From an uncultured Bacteroidales bacterium (lineage in GTDB: Bacteria; Bacteroidota; Bacteroidia; Bacteroidales; Paludibacteraceae): a stretch of DNA of 32,119 nucleotides. Every line of letters begins with the position of its first letter. The first letter of the stretch is position 1. The notes under the pieces were generated by a model. The model was not told where the DNA came from. It made no database searches and saw nothing but the letters and a program-made list of their open reading frames with translations. The DNA is taken from positions 1-32,119 of the forward strand of contig CADAZU010000018.1 in assembly GCA_902792535.1 (NCBI GenBank), read 5' to 3'. Made by a program: the position numbers and the translations under genes. Shown here piece after piece: positions 25,182 to 32,119 of the stretch.

Positions 25182-26132
25182 ATGGAAAGAGAAATGAATT
25201 TTTGGGACCTCTGTGTCGCCTGTGGTCGCGCAATAGGTCGTGGCTGCGTAGCACTCTGGAACATCTTGTCGCGCATGATCCGCCTGACGTACCGTTATTG
25301 GTACATCGTTGTGACTTTGGTCGTTCTGGCTATCGCGCTGGCAATCTATCATACCCGGCCGAAGAACATCAAATACCGCGTGAACGCCATCGCTATGGTC
25401 AATGGGGCTTCGATGCAGCAGTTTGAGAAAGCGTTTGCGCCCCTTCAGTCCGGTCATTTACTGCCGCCGGACGCCAAGATAGCGCCTTATATGCGTTGGA
25501 AACAGGCTGGCAATTTTAATATCTTCCGTGTTGTGGACGTGCACCATGACGGAGTGGCGGACTACATTGATTTCAAACGCAAATCATCACCCAAGGATAC
25601 GGCGGAGGTGCAAATGCAGGATCGCGTTTGTATCCAGTTCCAAACATCGGCGGTGTTCGTGCCTATGATTCCGGAGATAGAAGAAGCCATTCTGGAACTG
25701 CTCAACGGCAATGAGGCGTTGCAGCAGGCTCATGAACTCTATCTGGAGAACTTGCGCGAAGAAGTAGCCTTTAACCACCGCCAGGCGGTTAAACTGGACA
25801 GCCTCACCAGCGCGTATTATTACAATGCCGGTTCGCCTGCAGCGATGATGAACAAAGATGGCAACGGTGTCAATTTCTACGGAGATCGTAGGATTCGTCT
25901 CTTCCTGGGCGAGATATACAAGCAGCAACTTCACACCCGGAACGGCGACCTGCGTCTGCAGCTGGCTTATGCTCCGGTAGTGCTGGAGAACCATTTTGCC
26001 GTAGATCCTGCTCCGGTCATGACCCGTACGAAATGCGTCATCCTGTTTTTCCTGCTTTCGTGGATAGTAGGATGCCTGATTGCCGAACTGATCGACCGCC
26101 GCAAAGCGATCGCGGAATGGCTGAAAAAATAA
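25182..26132 (+). CDS. Unknown two-helix membrane protein following ftsZ (Wzz-like topology)
   Basis: A 316-residue protein. A first helix (about residues 40-58, WYIVVTLVVLAIALAIYH) and a second near the C-terminus (CVILFFLLSWIVGCLIAELI) flank about 220 residues that should lie in the periplasm; both ends face the cytoplasm. The layout resembles chain-length regulators (Wzz) or similar envelope proteins, but no family motif is recognised. A coiled-coil-prone part is ALQQAHELYLENLREEVAFN. It sits five bases after ftsZ and ends just before a strong hairpin, so it is the last gene of the division operon. The start could also be the ATG at 25194. Confidence 0.75.
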   Translation: MEREMNFWDLCVACGRAIGRGCVALWNILSRMIRLTYRYWYIVVTLVVLAIALAIYHTRPKNIKYRVNAIAMVNGASMQQFEKAFAPLQSGHLLPPDAKIAPYMRWKQAGNFNIFRVVDVHHDGVADYIDFKRKSSPKDTAEVQMQDRVCIQFQTSAVFVPMIPEIEEAILELLNGNEALQQAHELYLENLREEVAFNHRQAVKLDSLTSAYYYNAGSPAAMMNKDGNGVNFYGDRRIRLFLGEIYKQQLHTRNGDLRLQLAYAPVVLENHFAVDPAPVMTRTKCVILFFLLSWIVGCLIAELIDRRKAIAEWLKK

Positions 26133-26153
26133 ATAACAATGAAGATATAAAAG

Positions 26154-26183
26154 AAACGCGTGGGGCTAAGCCTTCACGCGTTT
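26154..26183. terminator. Bidirectional terminator between convergent operons
   Basis: AAACGCGTG (26154-26162) pairs perfectly with CACGCGTTT (26175-26183), with an inner GGC-TAA-GCC pair; T residues follow on the plus strand (TTTTAT) and A residues precede (minus-strand T run). It serves the ftsZ-linked gene on one side and dedA, whose stop lies in the loop, on the other. Confidence 0.85.
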
Positions 26184-26855
26184 TATCATCCATCGGATGA
26201 GGTAGTAGAGTATTACTGCCCCAAGCAGTATGAGTATCGCCACGGATAGTTCGTGGCTATATTTGTTTATGAGGTCCGCTTGACCGTGCGCCACATATCC
26301 GAGGACGGCGAGCACCGTGTTCCATAGCCCTGCGCCCAGGAAGGTGTAGAACAGGAACCAACCGAAATGCATCTTACTCAGTCCCGCCGGAATAGAGATC
26401 AGTTGGCGGATACCCGGGATAAAACGCCCGACAAACGTACTGACCTTGCCGTGGTCATTGAAATAAGCTTCTGCTTTCTCCACTTTCTCGCGGCTCAAGA
26501 GACACAGATGCCCTAATTTGCTATCCGCAAAAGCATAAATGATCGCGCGTCCCAGCCAAAGAGAGAGCAGGTAATTGATGATAGCGCCCAGCATGGCTCC
26601 TATCGTACCGAAAAGGACAATCAGCGCTACGTTCACAAAATAACTGTCGCTCACATAGACTGCGCTGCTTGGGTCTGCCGCTACATATGCTGCAGGCGGA
26701 ATGACGACCTCGCTCGGGAAAGGAATGAACGAACTCTCCACGGTCATAAGCGCCGTGATAGAAGCGTAGTTCATGTTCGCGCTATACCAGTCTGTAACAA
26801 CCGACACCCAGTTGGTGCCGGTTGCTAACAGAATGATCAGAAATGCTCGTTTCAT
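26166..26855 (-). CDS. DedA-family membrane protein (VTT/SNARE-associated)
   Basis: A 229-residue inner-membrane protein. ESSFIPFPSEVVIPPAAYVA and GRFIPGIRQLISIPAGLSKM are DedA signatures. Members are involved in membrane homeostasis and some transport undecaprenyl phosphate or phospholipids across the membrane; which applies here is unknown. The ATG overlaps the yqeY stop by four bases, and the gene ends inside the bidirectional terminator, so it is the last gene of the lepA operon. Confidence 0.9.
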   Translation of the reverse strand: MKRAFLIILLATGTNWVSVVTDWYSANMNYASITALMTVESSFIPFPSEVVIPPAAYVAADPSSAVYVSDSYFVNVALIVLFGTIGAMLGAIINYLLSLWLGRAIIYAFADSKLGHLCLLSREKVEKAEAYFNDHGKVSTFVGRFIPGIRQLISIPAGLSKMHFGWFLFYTFLGAGLWNTVLAVLGYVAHGQADLINKYSHELSVAILILLGAVILYYLIRWMIKRVKA

Positions 26856-27304
26856 TGGGCTAAGAGCTCACGCACTTTGAGGTTGATGGCTTTGCCTTCC
26901 GCCTTGCCGGCGAGTTGTTTGGTTGCCACGCCCATTACTTTGCCCATGTCCTGCGGACCCGTAGCACCCACTTGCGCAATGATCTCGCGTAGCGCAGCGG
27001 TCAGTTCCTCCTCGCTCAGCATAGCCGGGAGATACTGCTCAATGATCTTGCATTGCGCCAGCTCGTCTTCTGCCAACTCGGGACGTCCGGCATCGATGTA
27101 CATCTGCGCCGATTCCTTGCGTTGCTTCACCATCTTCTGAAGGATCTGCAATGCCTTCTCGTCGTGCAGTTCGCCGTCGCTGCCTTTGGCAGTCTTCGCC
27201 TCCAGGAACTCTTTCTTGATTCCGCGCAGCGCGTCCAGCGCTACTTTATCTTTCGCGAGCATCGCTTTTTTGATGTCCTCGCTGATTTGATCAAATAAAC
27301 TCAT
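26852..27304 (-). CDS. yqeY: GatB/YqeY domain protein
   Basis: A 150-residue protein of the YqeY family: MSLFDQISEDIKKAMLAKDK, LRGIKKEFLEAK, QRKESAQMYIDAGRPELAED and ATGPQDMGKVMGVATKQLAG. The domain also occurs at the C-terminus of GatB, where it helps tRNA-dependent amidation; free-standing members have no settled role. Its ATG follows directly after an octamer array that contains the nhaD stop codon. Confidence 0.92.
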   Translation of the reverse strand: MSLFDQISEDIKKAMLAKDKVALDALRGIKKEFLEAKTAKGSDGELHDEKALQILQKMVKQRKESAQMYIDAGRPELAEDELAQCKIIEQYLPAMLSEEELTAALREIIAQVGATGPQDMGKVMGVATKQLAGKAEGKAINLKVRELLAQ

Positions 27305-27329
27305 AAATCTTCAAATCCTCAAATTTTCA
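27305..27329 (-). repeat. Octamer array filling the nhaD-yqeY gap
   Basis: On the plus strand CTTCAAAT, CCTCAAAT, TTTCAAAT. The coding-strand TGA of the antiporter gene is formed by the end unit and the yqeY ATG begins just after the first one. Confidence 0.65.
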
Positions 27330-28673
27330 AATAAACAACAGTTGTACGATAATATAAACCGGCAGGAGGATGATGAGCGAGAACTTAATCATATAGCCGA
27401 AGAAGGACGGCATCTTGATTCCGCTCTCCTCTGCGATGGCTTTCACCATGAAGTTAGGTCCGTTGCCGATATAGGTCAGCGAGCCGAACATCACAGCCGC
27501 GATGGAGATGGCTTTGAGCAGTATCTCCGGAACACCGGCTACGAAAGGTGTGCCGTTGAACATACCTGTTACGACACCTGCTTCAGCGGCAGCAAGCGAC
27601 TCCGGCAGACCGGAAGCAACGCCGTGGAAGGCAACGGCAGTAGGTGTGTTATCGAGGAACGCGGAGAGCGCACCGGTCGAGTAATAGAACTGCCATGCGT
27701 GGGTGAAACCGAGGTCGGCTGCGTGCGCCTTTAGATAGGCGAGGGCAGGGGTCATCGTCGTGAAAATACCGAGGAACAGAACCGCTACCTCTACTATTGG
27801 CGTCCAGCTGAACTTGTTGTCGCCGAAACGCACCTCTTTCTTGGTGGTGTAGAGCGAGAGACCTGTGAGCGAGAGAAGAACTATCTCACGCAGGTATTTG
27901 AGCCACAGCGGAGCGTCCGCTTCACCCATCTGTTTGATGGTTCCTTCGTTCACAAAAGCCACTGCGAGCACTACGCCTAACAGATAGACGAAATTGATAG
28001 TACCTTTCATCACCATCGGGGTCGCCTCACGCGAGTCCGCGGAGAGGGATGTCCAGTGCTCTTTCTTGTAATAATAGGTATCCATCGCGAAATAGATGCC
28101 GAGCAGCAGAATTCCCGTAACAGCCCATTCGGGCGCAAGGTGCATGAACCATGAGAAGTGTGCGCCGCGGAGGAAGAGCATGAACAAAGGTGGGTCGCCC
28201 AGCGGAGTGAGCAGACCGCCGCAGTTGGCTACCAGCGCAATGAAGAAAAGGATGGTGTGAACCTTGTGCTCACGCTGTTTGTTGGTCTCGATGAGCGGAC
28301 GGATAAGCAGCATGGCTGCGCCCGTCGTTCCCATGATAGAGGCTAAGATCCAGCCCAAGCCCAGGAAACCGGTGTTGACCCAGGGTTTGGCTTTCAGGTC
28401 ACCCGAGAAATGAATACCGCCGGTGATGACAAACAGCGCCAGCAGCAGGATGATGAACGGCACGTAGTCGAAGAAGATCTGGTGCTCCAACTCGTGCAGC
28501 ATTCCGCCCATGATCAGGCATACCGCTACGGGCACGCCGAGGAAGAGGGAAACAATGAGTTTGTTGGTGTTCTTCTCCCACCAGTGTTCAGCTACCAGCG
28601 GACCGATAGCGATCATCAGAAGCATGAGGCCGAACGGAATCAGCGACCATGCCGAATGTACAAATTGTTCCAT
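27327..28673 (-). CDS. nhaD: NhaD-type Na+/H+ antiporter (ion transporter superfamily)
   Basis: A 448-residue protein with about 11-12 membrane helices. TTGAAMLLIRPLIETNKQRE, then VANCGGLLTPLGDPPLFMLF and LSAFLDNTPTAVAFHG, are the pattern of the NhaD branch of the arsenite/citrate-type ion transporters. It should exchange Na+ (or Li+) for protons and may use the Na+ gradient built by NQR, whose nqrA is at the left edge; this link is inference. It lies 27 bases after lepA with no promoter visible in the gap. The C-terminus QLLFI ends in a short repeat. Confidence 0.87.
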   Translation of the reverse strand: MEQFVHSAWSLIPFGLMLLMIAIGPLVAEHWWEKNTNKLIVSLFLGVPVAVCLIMGGMLHELEHQIFFDYVPFIILLLALFVITGGIHFSGDLKAKPWVNTGFLGLGWILASIMGTTGAAMLLIRPLIETNKQREHKVHTILFFIALVANCGGLLTPLGDPPLFMLFLRGAHFSWFMHLAPEWAVTGILLLGIYFAMDTYYYKKEHWTSLSADSREATPMVMKGTINFVYLLGVVLAVAFVNEGTIKQMGEADAPLWLKYLREIVLLSLTGLSLYTTKKEVRFGDNKFSWTPIVEVAVLFLGIFTTMTPALAYLKAHAADLGFTHAWQFYYSTGALSAFLDNTPTAVAFHGVASGLPESLAAAEAGVVTGMFNGTPFVAGVPEILLKAISIAAVMFGSLTYIGNGPNFMVKAIAEESGIKMPSFFGYMIKFSLIILLPVYIIVQLLFI

Positions 28674-28700
28674 AGTATTTATATAATGAATAAAATGTTG

Positions 28701-30512
28701 TTAGTCCAACTTCAGCACCGCTAAGAACGCTTTCTGTGGCACTTCTACGTTGCCGATCTGTTTCATTCGTTTCTTGCCTCGCTTCTGTTTCTCCAGCAGC
28801 TTGCGCTTACGGCTCACGTCACCGCCGTAACATTTGGCGAGGACATCTTTGCGAACCTGCTTGACCGTTTCGCGGGCAATGATCTTCGCCCCGATAGCCG
28901 CCTGTATTGCAATGTCAAACTGCTGTCTCGGCAGCAACTCTTTCAGCTTCTCGCACATCCGCCGTCCGAAATCCACGGCGTTGTCCCGGTGCGTCAACGT
29001 GCTCAGCGCATCTACCTGTTCGCCGTTCAGCAATATATCCAACTTCACGAGGTTCGACGGACGGAAACCGTTCATATGCCAATCGAAAGACGCATAGCCT
29101 TTGGAAATACTCTTCAGCTTGTCGTAGAAATCAATCACGATCTCGCCCAACGGCATATCGAACAGCAACTCCATTCGGTTGCCGGATATATATTCTTGTT
29201 TGACGAGTTCGCCGCGTTTGCCCAGACACAGCGTCATGATCGGACCGATGTAATCCGCTGTCGTTATGACACTTGCGCGGATATACGGCTCCTCGATCCG
29301 GTCTATCTCCGTCAAGTCGGGCATGCCGGCAGGGTTATGCACCTCCACCATGCCGCCGTCCTTGGTATAGACGTTGTAACTTACGTTCGGAACGGTCGTG
29401 ATCACGTCCATGTCGAACTCGCGGTCCAGACGTTCCTGCACGATCTCCATGTGTAGCAAACCTAAGAATCCGCAGCGGAAACCGAAGCCCAACGCCATCG
29501 AACTTTCCGGCTGGAAAGTGAGACTTGCGTCGTTCAACTGCAACTTCTCCAGACTTGCCCGCAGATCCTCATAATCCTCACTCTCAATAGGATACACACC
29601 GGCGAACACCATTGGTTTGGCTTCCTCAAATCCGTCAATCGCTTTCTCGCAAGGCCTGTCCACATGCGTGATCGTATCACCCACTTTGACCTCGGTCGAA
29701 GTCTTGATTCCGGAAATAATATATCCCACGTTTCCGGCAGAAATCTCTTTGCGCGGACTCATGTCCAGTTTGAGAATACCGATCTCGTCCGCGTCGTACT
29801 CTTTGCCCGTGTTCACGAACCGCACTTTCTCGCCCGTTTTCATCGTGCCGTTCACCACTTTGAAATAAGCGATGATTCCTCGGAAACTATTGAAAACACT
29901 GTCAAAAACCAGACATTGCAGCGGCGCTTTCGGATCACCTTTCGGAGCAGGAATACGTTCTACGATGGCGTCCAAGATCTCCGGCACACCTTCGCCTGTC
30001 TTGGCGGAGCAGCGCAAAATCTCCTCGCGCTTGCAGCCCAACAGCTCTACAATCTCGTCCTCCACACGCTCCGGCATGGCGTTTTCCATGTCGCATTTGT
30101 TGAGCACAGGAATGATCTCCAGATCATGCTCAATCGCCATATAAAGATTGCTGATCGTCTGCGCTTGCACACCTTGCGTAGCATCCACCACCAGCACAGC
30201 GCCCTCGCAAGCCGCAATACTCCGGCTCACCTCATAACTGAAGTCCACATGCCCCGGAGTATCAATCAGATTGAGAGTATATGGGCTATCTTTTGGTACT
30301 TGGTCCTTTGTCCCTTGGTACTTATAGCTCATCTGAATTGCGTGGCTCTTAATAGTGATGCCGCGTTCTTTCTCCAGATCCATATCGTCCAGCACTTGGT
30401 TCTCCATCTGCCGCACATCCACAGTCTGCGTGATCTCCAGCATTCGGTCCGCCAGCGTACTCTTGCCGTGGTCGATATGCGCAATTATACAAAAATTCCG
30501 TATCTTATCCAT
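28701..30512 (-). CDS. lepA: Elongation factor 4 (back-translocating ribosomal GTPase)
   Basis: A 603-residue translation GTPase. G-motifs are AHIDHGKST, the switch [19 protein letters not shown] and NKCDM. The C-terminal region [20 protein letters not shown] and [20 protein letters not shown] is unique to LepA and separates it from EF-G. Residues about 66-77 ([12 protein letters not shown]), just before the DTPGH strand, are extra compared with other LepA proteins and come from a repeat element. The catalytic loop is intact. First gene of the lepA-nhaD-yqeY-dedA unit, with its promoter at 30545-30575. Confidence 0.97.
   Translation of the reverse strand: MDKIRNFCIIAHIDHGKSTLADRMLEITQTVDVRQMENQVLDDMDLEKERGITIKSHAIQMSYKYQGTKDQVPKDSPYTLNLIDTPGHVDFSYEVSRSIAACEGAVLVVDATQGVQAQTISNLYMAIEHDLEIIPVLNKCDMENAMPERVEDEIVELLGCKREEILRCSAKTGEGVPEILDAIVERIPAPKGDPKAPLQCLVFDSVFNSFRGIIAYFKVVNGTMKTGEKVRFVNTGKEYDADEIGILKLDMSPRKEISAGNVGYIISGIKTSTEVKVGDTITHVDRPCEKAIDGFEEAKPMVFAGVYPIESEDYEDLRASLEKLQLNDASLTFQPESSMALGFGFRCGFLGLLHMEIVQERLDREFDMDVITTVPNVSYNVYTKDGGMVEVHNPAGMPDLTEIDRIEEPYIRASVITTADYIGPIMTLCLGKRGELVKQEYISGNRMELLFDMPLGEIVIDFYDKLKSISKGYASFDWHMNGFRPSNLVKLDILLNGEQVDALSTLTHRDNAVDFGRRMCEKLKELLPRQQFDIAIQAAIGAKIIARETVKQVRKDVLAKCYGGDVSRKRKLLEKQKRGKKRMKQIGNVEVPQKAFLAVLKLD
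30291..30324 (-). repeat. Short-period repeat element (CCAAGTA type), copy 4, inside lepA
   Basis: Coding strand units TACCAAG, GGACAAAG, GACCAAG, TACCAAAAG: the same 7-8-7-n structure as copies 1-3, encoding [10 protein letters not shown]. Confidence 0.8.
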
Positions 30513-30544
30513 TTAATCCTATTTATCCAAATTAAAATCGGGTG

Positions 30545-30575
30545 CAAAGATACGAAAAATAATCGACATATGCAA
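30545..30575 (-). promoter_or_regulatory. Promoter for the lepA operon with extended TTGCATATGTCGA motif
   Basis: Minus strand: TTGCATATGTCGA begins at 30575, 20 bases after the TTG comes TATCTTTG (30552-30545), about 33 bases before the ATG. Confidence 0.75.
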
Positions 30576-30615
30576 GTCCCTTGCGCATTTTTCTGGAAAA
30601 TATTCTTGGCAGTTG

Positions 30616-30634
30616 TGCCGTCTGCCGGACGGCA
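30616..30634 (-). terminator. Hairpin just after the leucine-rich-repeat gene
   Basis: TGCCGTC (30616-30622) pairs with GACGGCA (30628-30634) around TGCCG. It lies one base past the stop of the LRR gene. No strong T run follows, so termination is probable rather than certain. Confidence 0.55.
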
Positions 30635-30635
30635 T

Positions 30636-31640
30636 TCATTGTATAGCCTGCCCGCTGATGCTGTATGTTTTGTCTCCGTGCAGAATATAGACATTGCCGT
30701 TCTTGATTAGTTTCTGCGCGGGGTTGGCGGGATTCGTATAAACAGCCGGAGCCTCCGTCGGATTATTCGCCTCATACACGGCTTGCAGCACAATTCCCTC
30801 CGCCAGATCGCCGGGTAGCACTTGCCATTTGAGGAACGTGAATCCCTCAATACGCGGAGCGTGAGGAATCTGCCATTTCTGCGCCTCCATATAATGGAGT
30901 GTGCTGTCCTCTTTCAGATAACTTACCTGAACCGTCTGTTCCTCAAACTGCAGGTCGGTCGCCACACCTATTATATTCGCGAAATCGCACCAGACCGCTT
31001 TGGCTTGATAGAGATCGATGTAGTCCATCGGCACATAGAGAATACAGGTCTGCTTGTTGACATTATAAACCGCACGCGACTGAAGGGATTGCGGGGTAAT
31101 AGCGTAGTTATGAATGCTCACCAGTTTGGAGCAGTTGTAGAACGCATCCTGACCGATTGTCGTCACCGATGCCGGGATAATGACATCCTCCAGCGCTGTA
31201 CAGCCTTCCAACACACTGGTAGCCACCGTCTTGATGCCTTTCGGGAACTCGAAGTTCTTGAGGGACGTACAGAACGCAAACGCATAGGTACCGATACTCG
31301 TCACCGATGCCGGGATTGTTACGTTCTTGAACAGCGAACAACCGTTGAATGCGTATTGACCGATGGTGGTCAGTTTCTCCGGCAGTGTAACGCTGTCCAG
31401 TTTGTTCATTTGGTAGCACAAATAGCCGGGAATGGTCTTCACGCTGTCGCCAAAGACGAAAGAGGTAATCTGCGAACCATAGAACGGCGCGTTATCGCCT
31501 GTACCGACAGAACAGTTAGCCGGCAACCAAGTAACGGACTTGGTCGGGTTACCTTTGAACGCACTGCTTCCGATGCTGGTTACCGTACTCGGGATTGTGA
31601 CCGACTCCAACTTACAGTTCTGGAACGCCCGCTGATAGAT
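30636..31640 (-). CDS. BspA-like leucine-rich-repeat surface protein, C-terminal part (frameshifted from the upstream part)
   Basis: From about 31640 the frame reads IYQRAFQNCKLESVTIPSTV, then several 23-residue BspA-type repeats (NVTIPASVTSIGTYAFAFCT, DVIIPASVTTIGQDAFYNCS). Next come a beta domain like the Listeria-Bacteroides repeat (EGFTFLKWQVLPGD) and a C-terminal tail NGNVYILHGDKTYSISGQ, similar to tails on many secreted Bacteroidales proteins; a role in sorting is inference. There is no proper start: the in-frame TTG at 31610 is a Leu codon of a repeat. The protein continues from the segment at 31612-32119 in another frame, so a frameshift separates them. Such proteins bind host or bacterial surfaces in known cases. 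Confidence 0.8.
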   Translation of the reverse strand: MYQRAFQNCKLESVTIPSTVTSIGSSAFKGNPTKSVTWLPANCSVGTGDNAPFYGSQITSFVFGDSVKTIPGYLCYQMNKLDSVTLPEKLTTIGQYAFNGCSLFKNVTIPASVTSIGTYAFAFCTSLKNFEFPKGIKTVATSVLEGCTALEDVIIPASVTTIGQDAFYNCSKLVSIHNYAITPQSLQSRAVYNVNKQTCILYVPMDYIDLYQAKAVWCDFANIIGVATDLQFEEQTVQVSYLKEDSTLHYMEAQKWQIPHAPRIEGFTFLKWQVLPGDLAEGIVLQAVYEANNPTEAPAVYTNPANPAQKLIKNGNVYILHGDKTYSISGQAIQ

Positions 31641-31641
31641 C
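31543..31641 (-). repeat. 99-base exact direct repeat, copy A
   Basis: Identical base for base to 32021-32119; the flanks differ at once on the left (G at 31542, T at 32020). The offset is 478 bases, not a multiple of three. Confidence 0.95.
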
Positions 31642-32119
31642 TTCGTGCAGGTTCACGTTCTTCAGCGAAGAACAGCCGTAGAATGCATCCGTGCTGATGG
31701 TCGTCAAGGTGGCCGGCAGTTCAATCGACTCCAGCGAAATGCAGCCTTCGAAGAAACTTTGCGGCAGTGTCTTTTGCGTTACCGGCAAGTTGATGGATTT
31801 GAGATTCGTGCAATTCATGAAAGCATATTGACCAAGCCTGTTGACCGAAGCCGGAAGCACGATTGTATCCAACAGACTCATGTTCTTGCAGATATATGCC
31901 GGCACAAGCTCTACGCCGTCCGCAAAAGTGAAAGAAGTGACTTGCGAAGACGTGCTATAGAACGGTGCGCTGTCATCCGAACCGATTGAGCAGTCTGCCG
32001 GTTTCCAGACAATCGTAGTTGTCGGGTTACCTTTGAACGCACTGCTTCCGATGCTGGTTACCGTACTCGGGATTGTGACCGACTCCAACTTACAGTTCTG
32101 GAACGCCCGCTGATAGATC
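31612..32119 (-). CDS. BspA-like leucine-rich-repeat protein, upstream part (5' end beyond window, ends at frameshift)
   Basis: Open from the right edge: IYQRAFQNCKLESVTIPSTV, then further BspA-type repeats (SLESIELPATLTTISTDAFY, LDTIVLPASVNRLGQYAFMN). After SLKNVNLHE it runs into DLSAGVPEL and a stop at 31612. A normal repeat would continue with two more residues and then IYQRAFQNC, which is exactly what the next frame encodes, so the break is a frameshift, not a true end. Whether the frameshift is biological or comes from assembly across the repeat cannot be told here. Confidence 0.75.
   Translation of the reverse strand, partial: IYQRAFQNCKLESVTIPSTVTSIGSSAFKGNPTTTIVWKPADCSIGSDDSAPFYSTSSQVTSFTFADGVELVPAYICKNMSLLDTIVLPASVNRLGQYAFMNCTNLKSINLPVTQKTLPQSFFEGCISLESIELPATLTTISTDAFYGCSSLKNVNLHEDLSAGVPEL
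32021..32119 (-). repeat. 99-base exact direct repeat, copy B, ending at the window edge
   Basis: Second copy of 31543-31641. The window stops at the base where copy A diverges from its own right flank, so the true extent here is unknown. Confidence 0.95.

Noticed and set aside
23932-25254. 440-codon minus-strand frame opposite ftsZ
   Set aside because: Shadow frame of a highly conserved gene; its translation is Arg/His/Leu-rich and has no recognisable domain.

Overview
The window looks like chromosomal DNA of a member of the Bacteroidales (Bacteroidota). Ten starts are preceded by the phylum's promoter pattern (a TTG or TTTG box, 19-20 bases, then TAnnTTTG). Shine-Dalgarno sequences are largely absent. 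The gene content also fits: Na+-pumping NQR, a DPP4-type peptidase, a DUF4837 lipoprotein, a BspA-like leucine-rich-repeat protein and a murC-ftsQ-ftsA-ftsZ block. This is inferred from content; no database search was made, and genus is not assigned.

Layout: (1) 1-1347, minus: nqrA, cut by the window edge. (2) 1572-9045, plus: a tightly packed run of DPP4-family peptidase, sugar MFS transporter, ROK sugar kinase, polysaccharide deacetylase, Ig-like lipoprotein and PnuC transporter. (3) 9023-10045, minus: DUF4837 lipoprotein, then on the plus strand an AraC-type regulator (10209-11075). (4) 11061-12341, minus: glyA. (5) 12635-13168, plus: a DUF4160/DUF2442 small-gene pair whose first member has a premature stop. 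(6) 13351-16287: a long imperfect hairpin followed by an AT-rich three-gene GtrA / GT2 / membrane-glycosyltransferase cassette. (7) 16819-19037, plus: a second GT2 and a conserved-looking unknown protein. (8) 19056-20375, minus: a PagL-like outer-membrane lipid A deacylase candidate. (9) 20459-26132, plus: murC, ftsQ, ftsA, ftsZ and an unknown two-TM membrane protein, a cell wall/division operon. (10) 30512 down to 26166, minus: lepA, nhaD-type antiporter, yqeY, dedA in one operon. (11) 32119 down to 30636, minus: leucine-rich-repeat surface protein, frameshifted at an exact 99-base repeat whose second copy is the window end.

The most unusual layer is not a gene. Short-period direct-repeat arrays (units of 7, 8 or 11 bases, usually 2-5 units) are scattered between genes, across stop and start codons, and in frame inside otherwise conserved genes (DPP4 peptidase, GT2, MurC twice, LepA, DUF4837). 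Four of them are recognisably the same ~30-base element with a 7-8-7-7/8 unit structure. A second shared signal is an extended promoter motif (TTGCATATGTCGA or close) at glyA, the DUF4160 gene, the 16819 GT2, murC and lepA.

No tRNA, rRNA, CRISPR array, transposase or phage gene was recognised.
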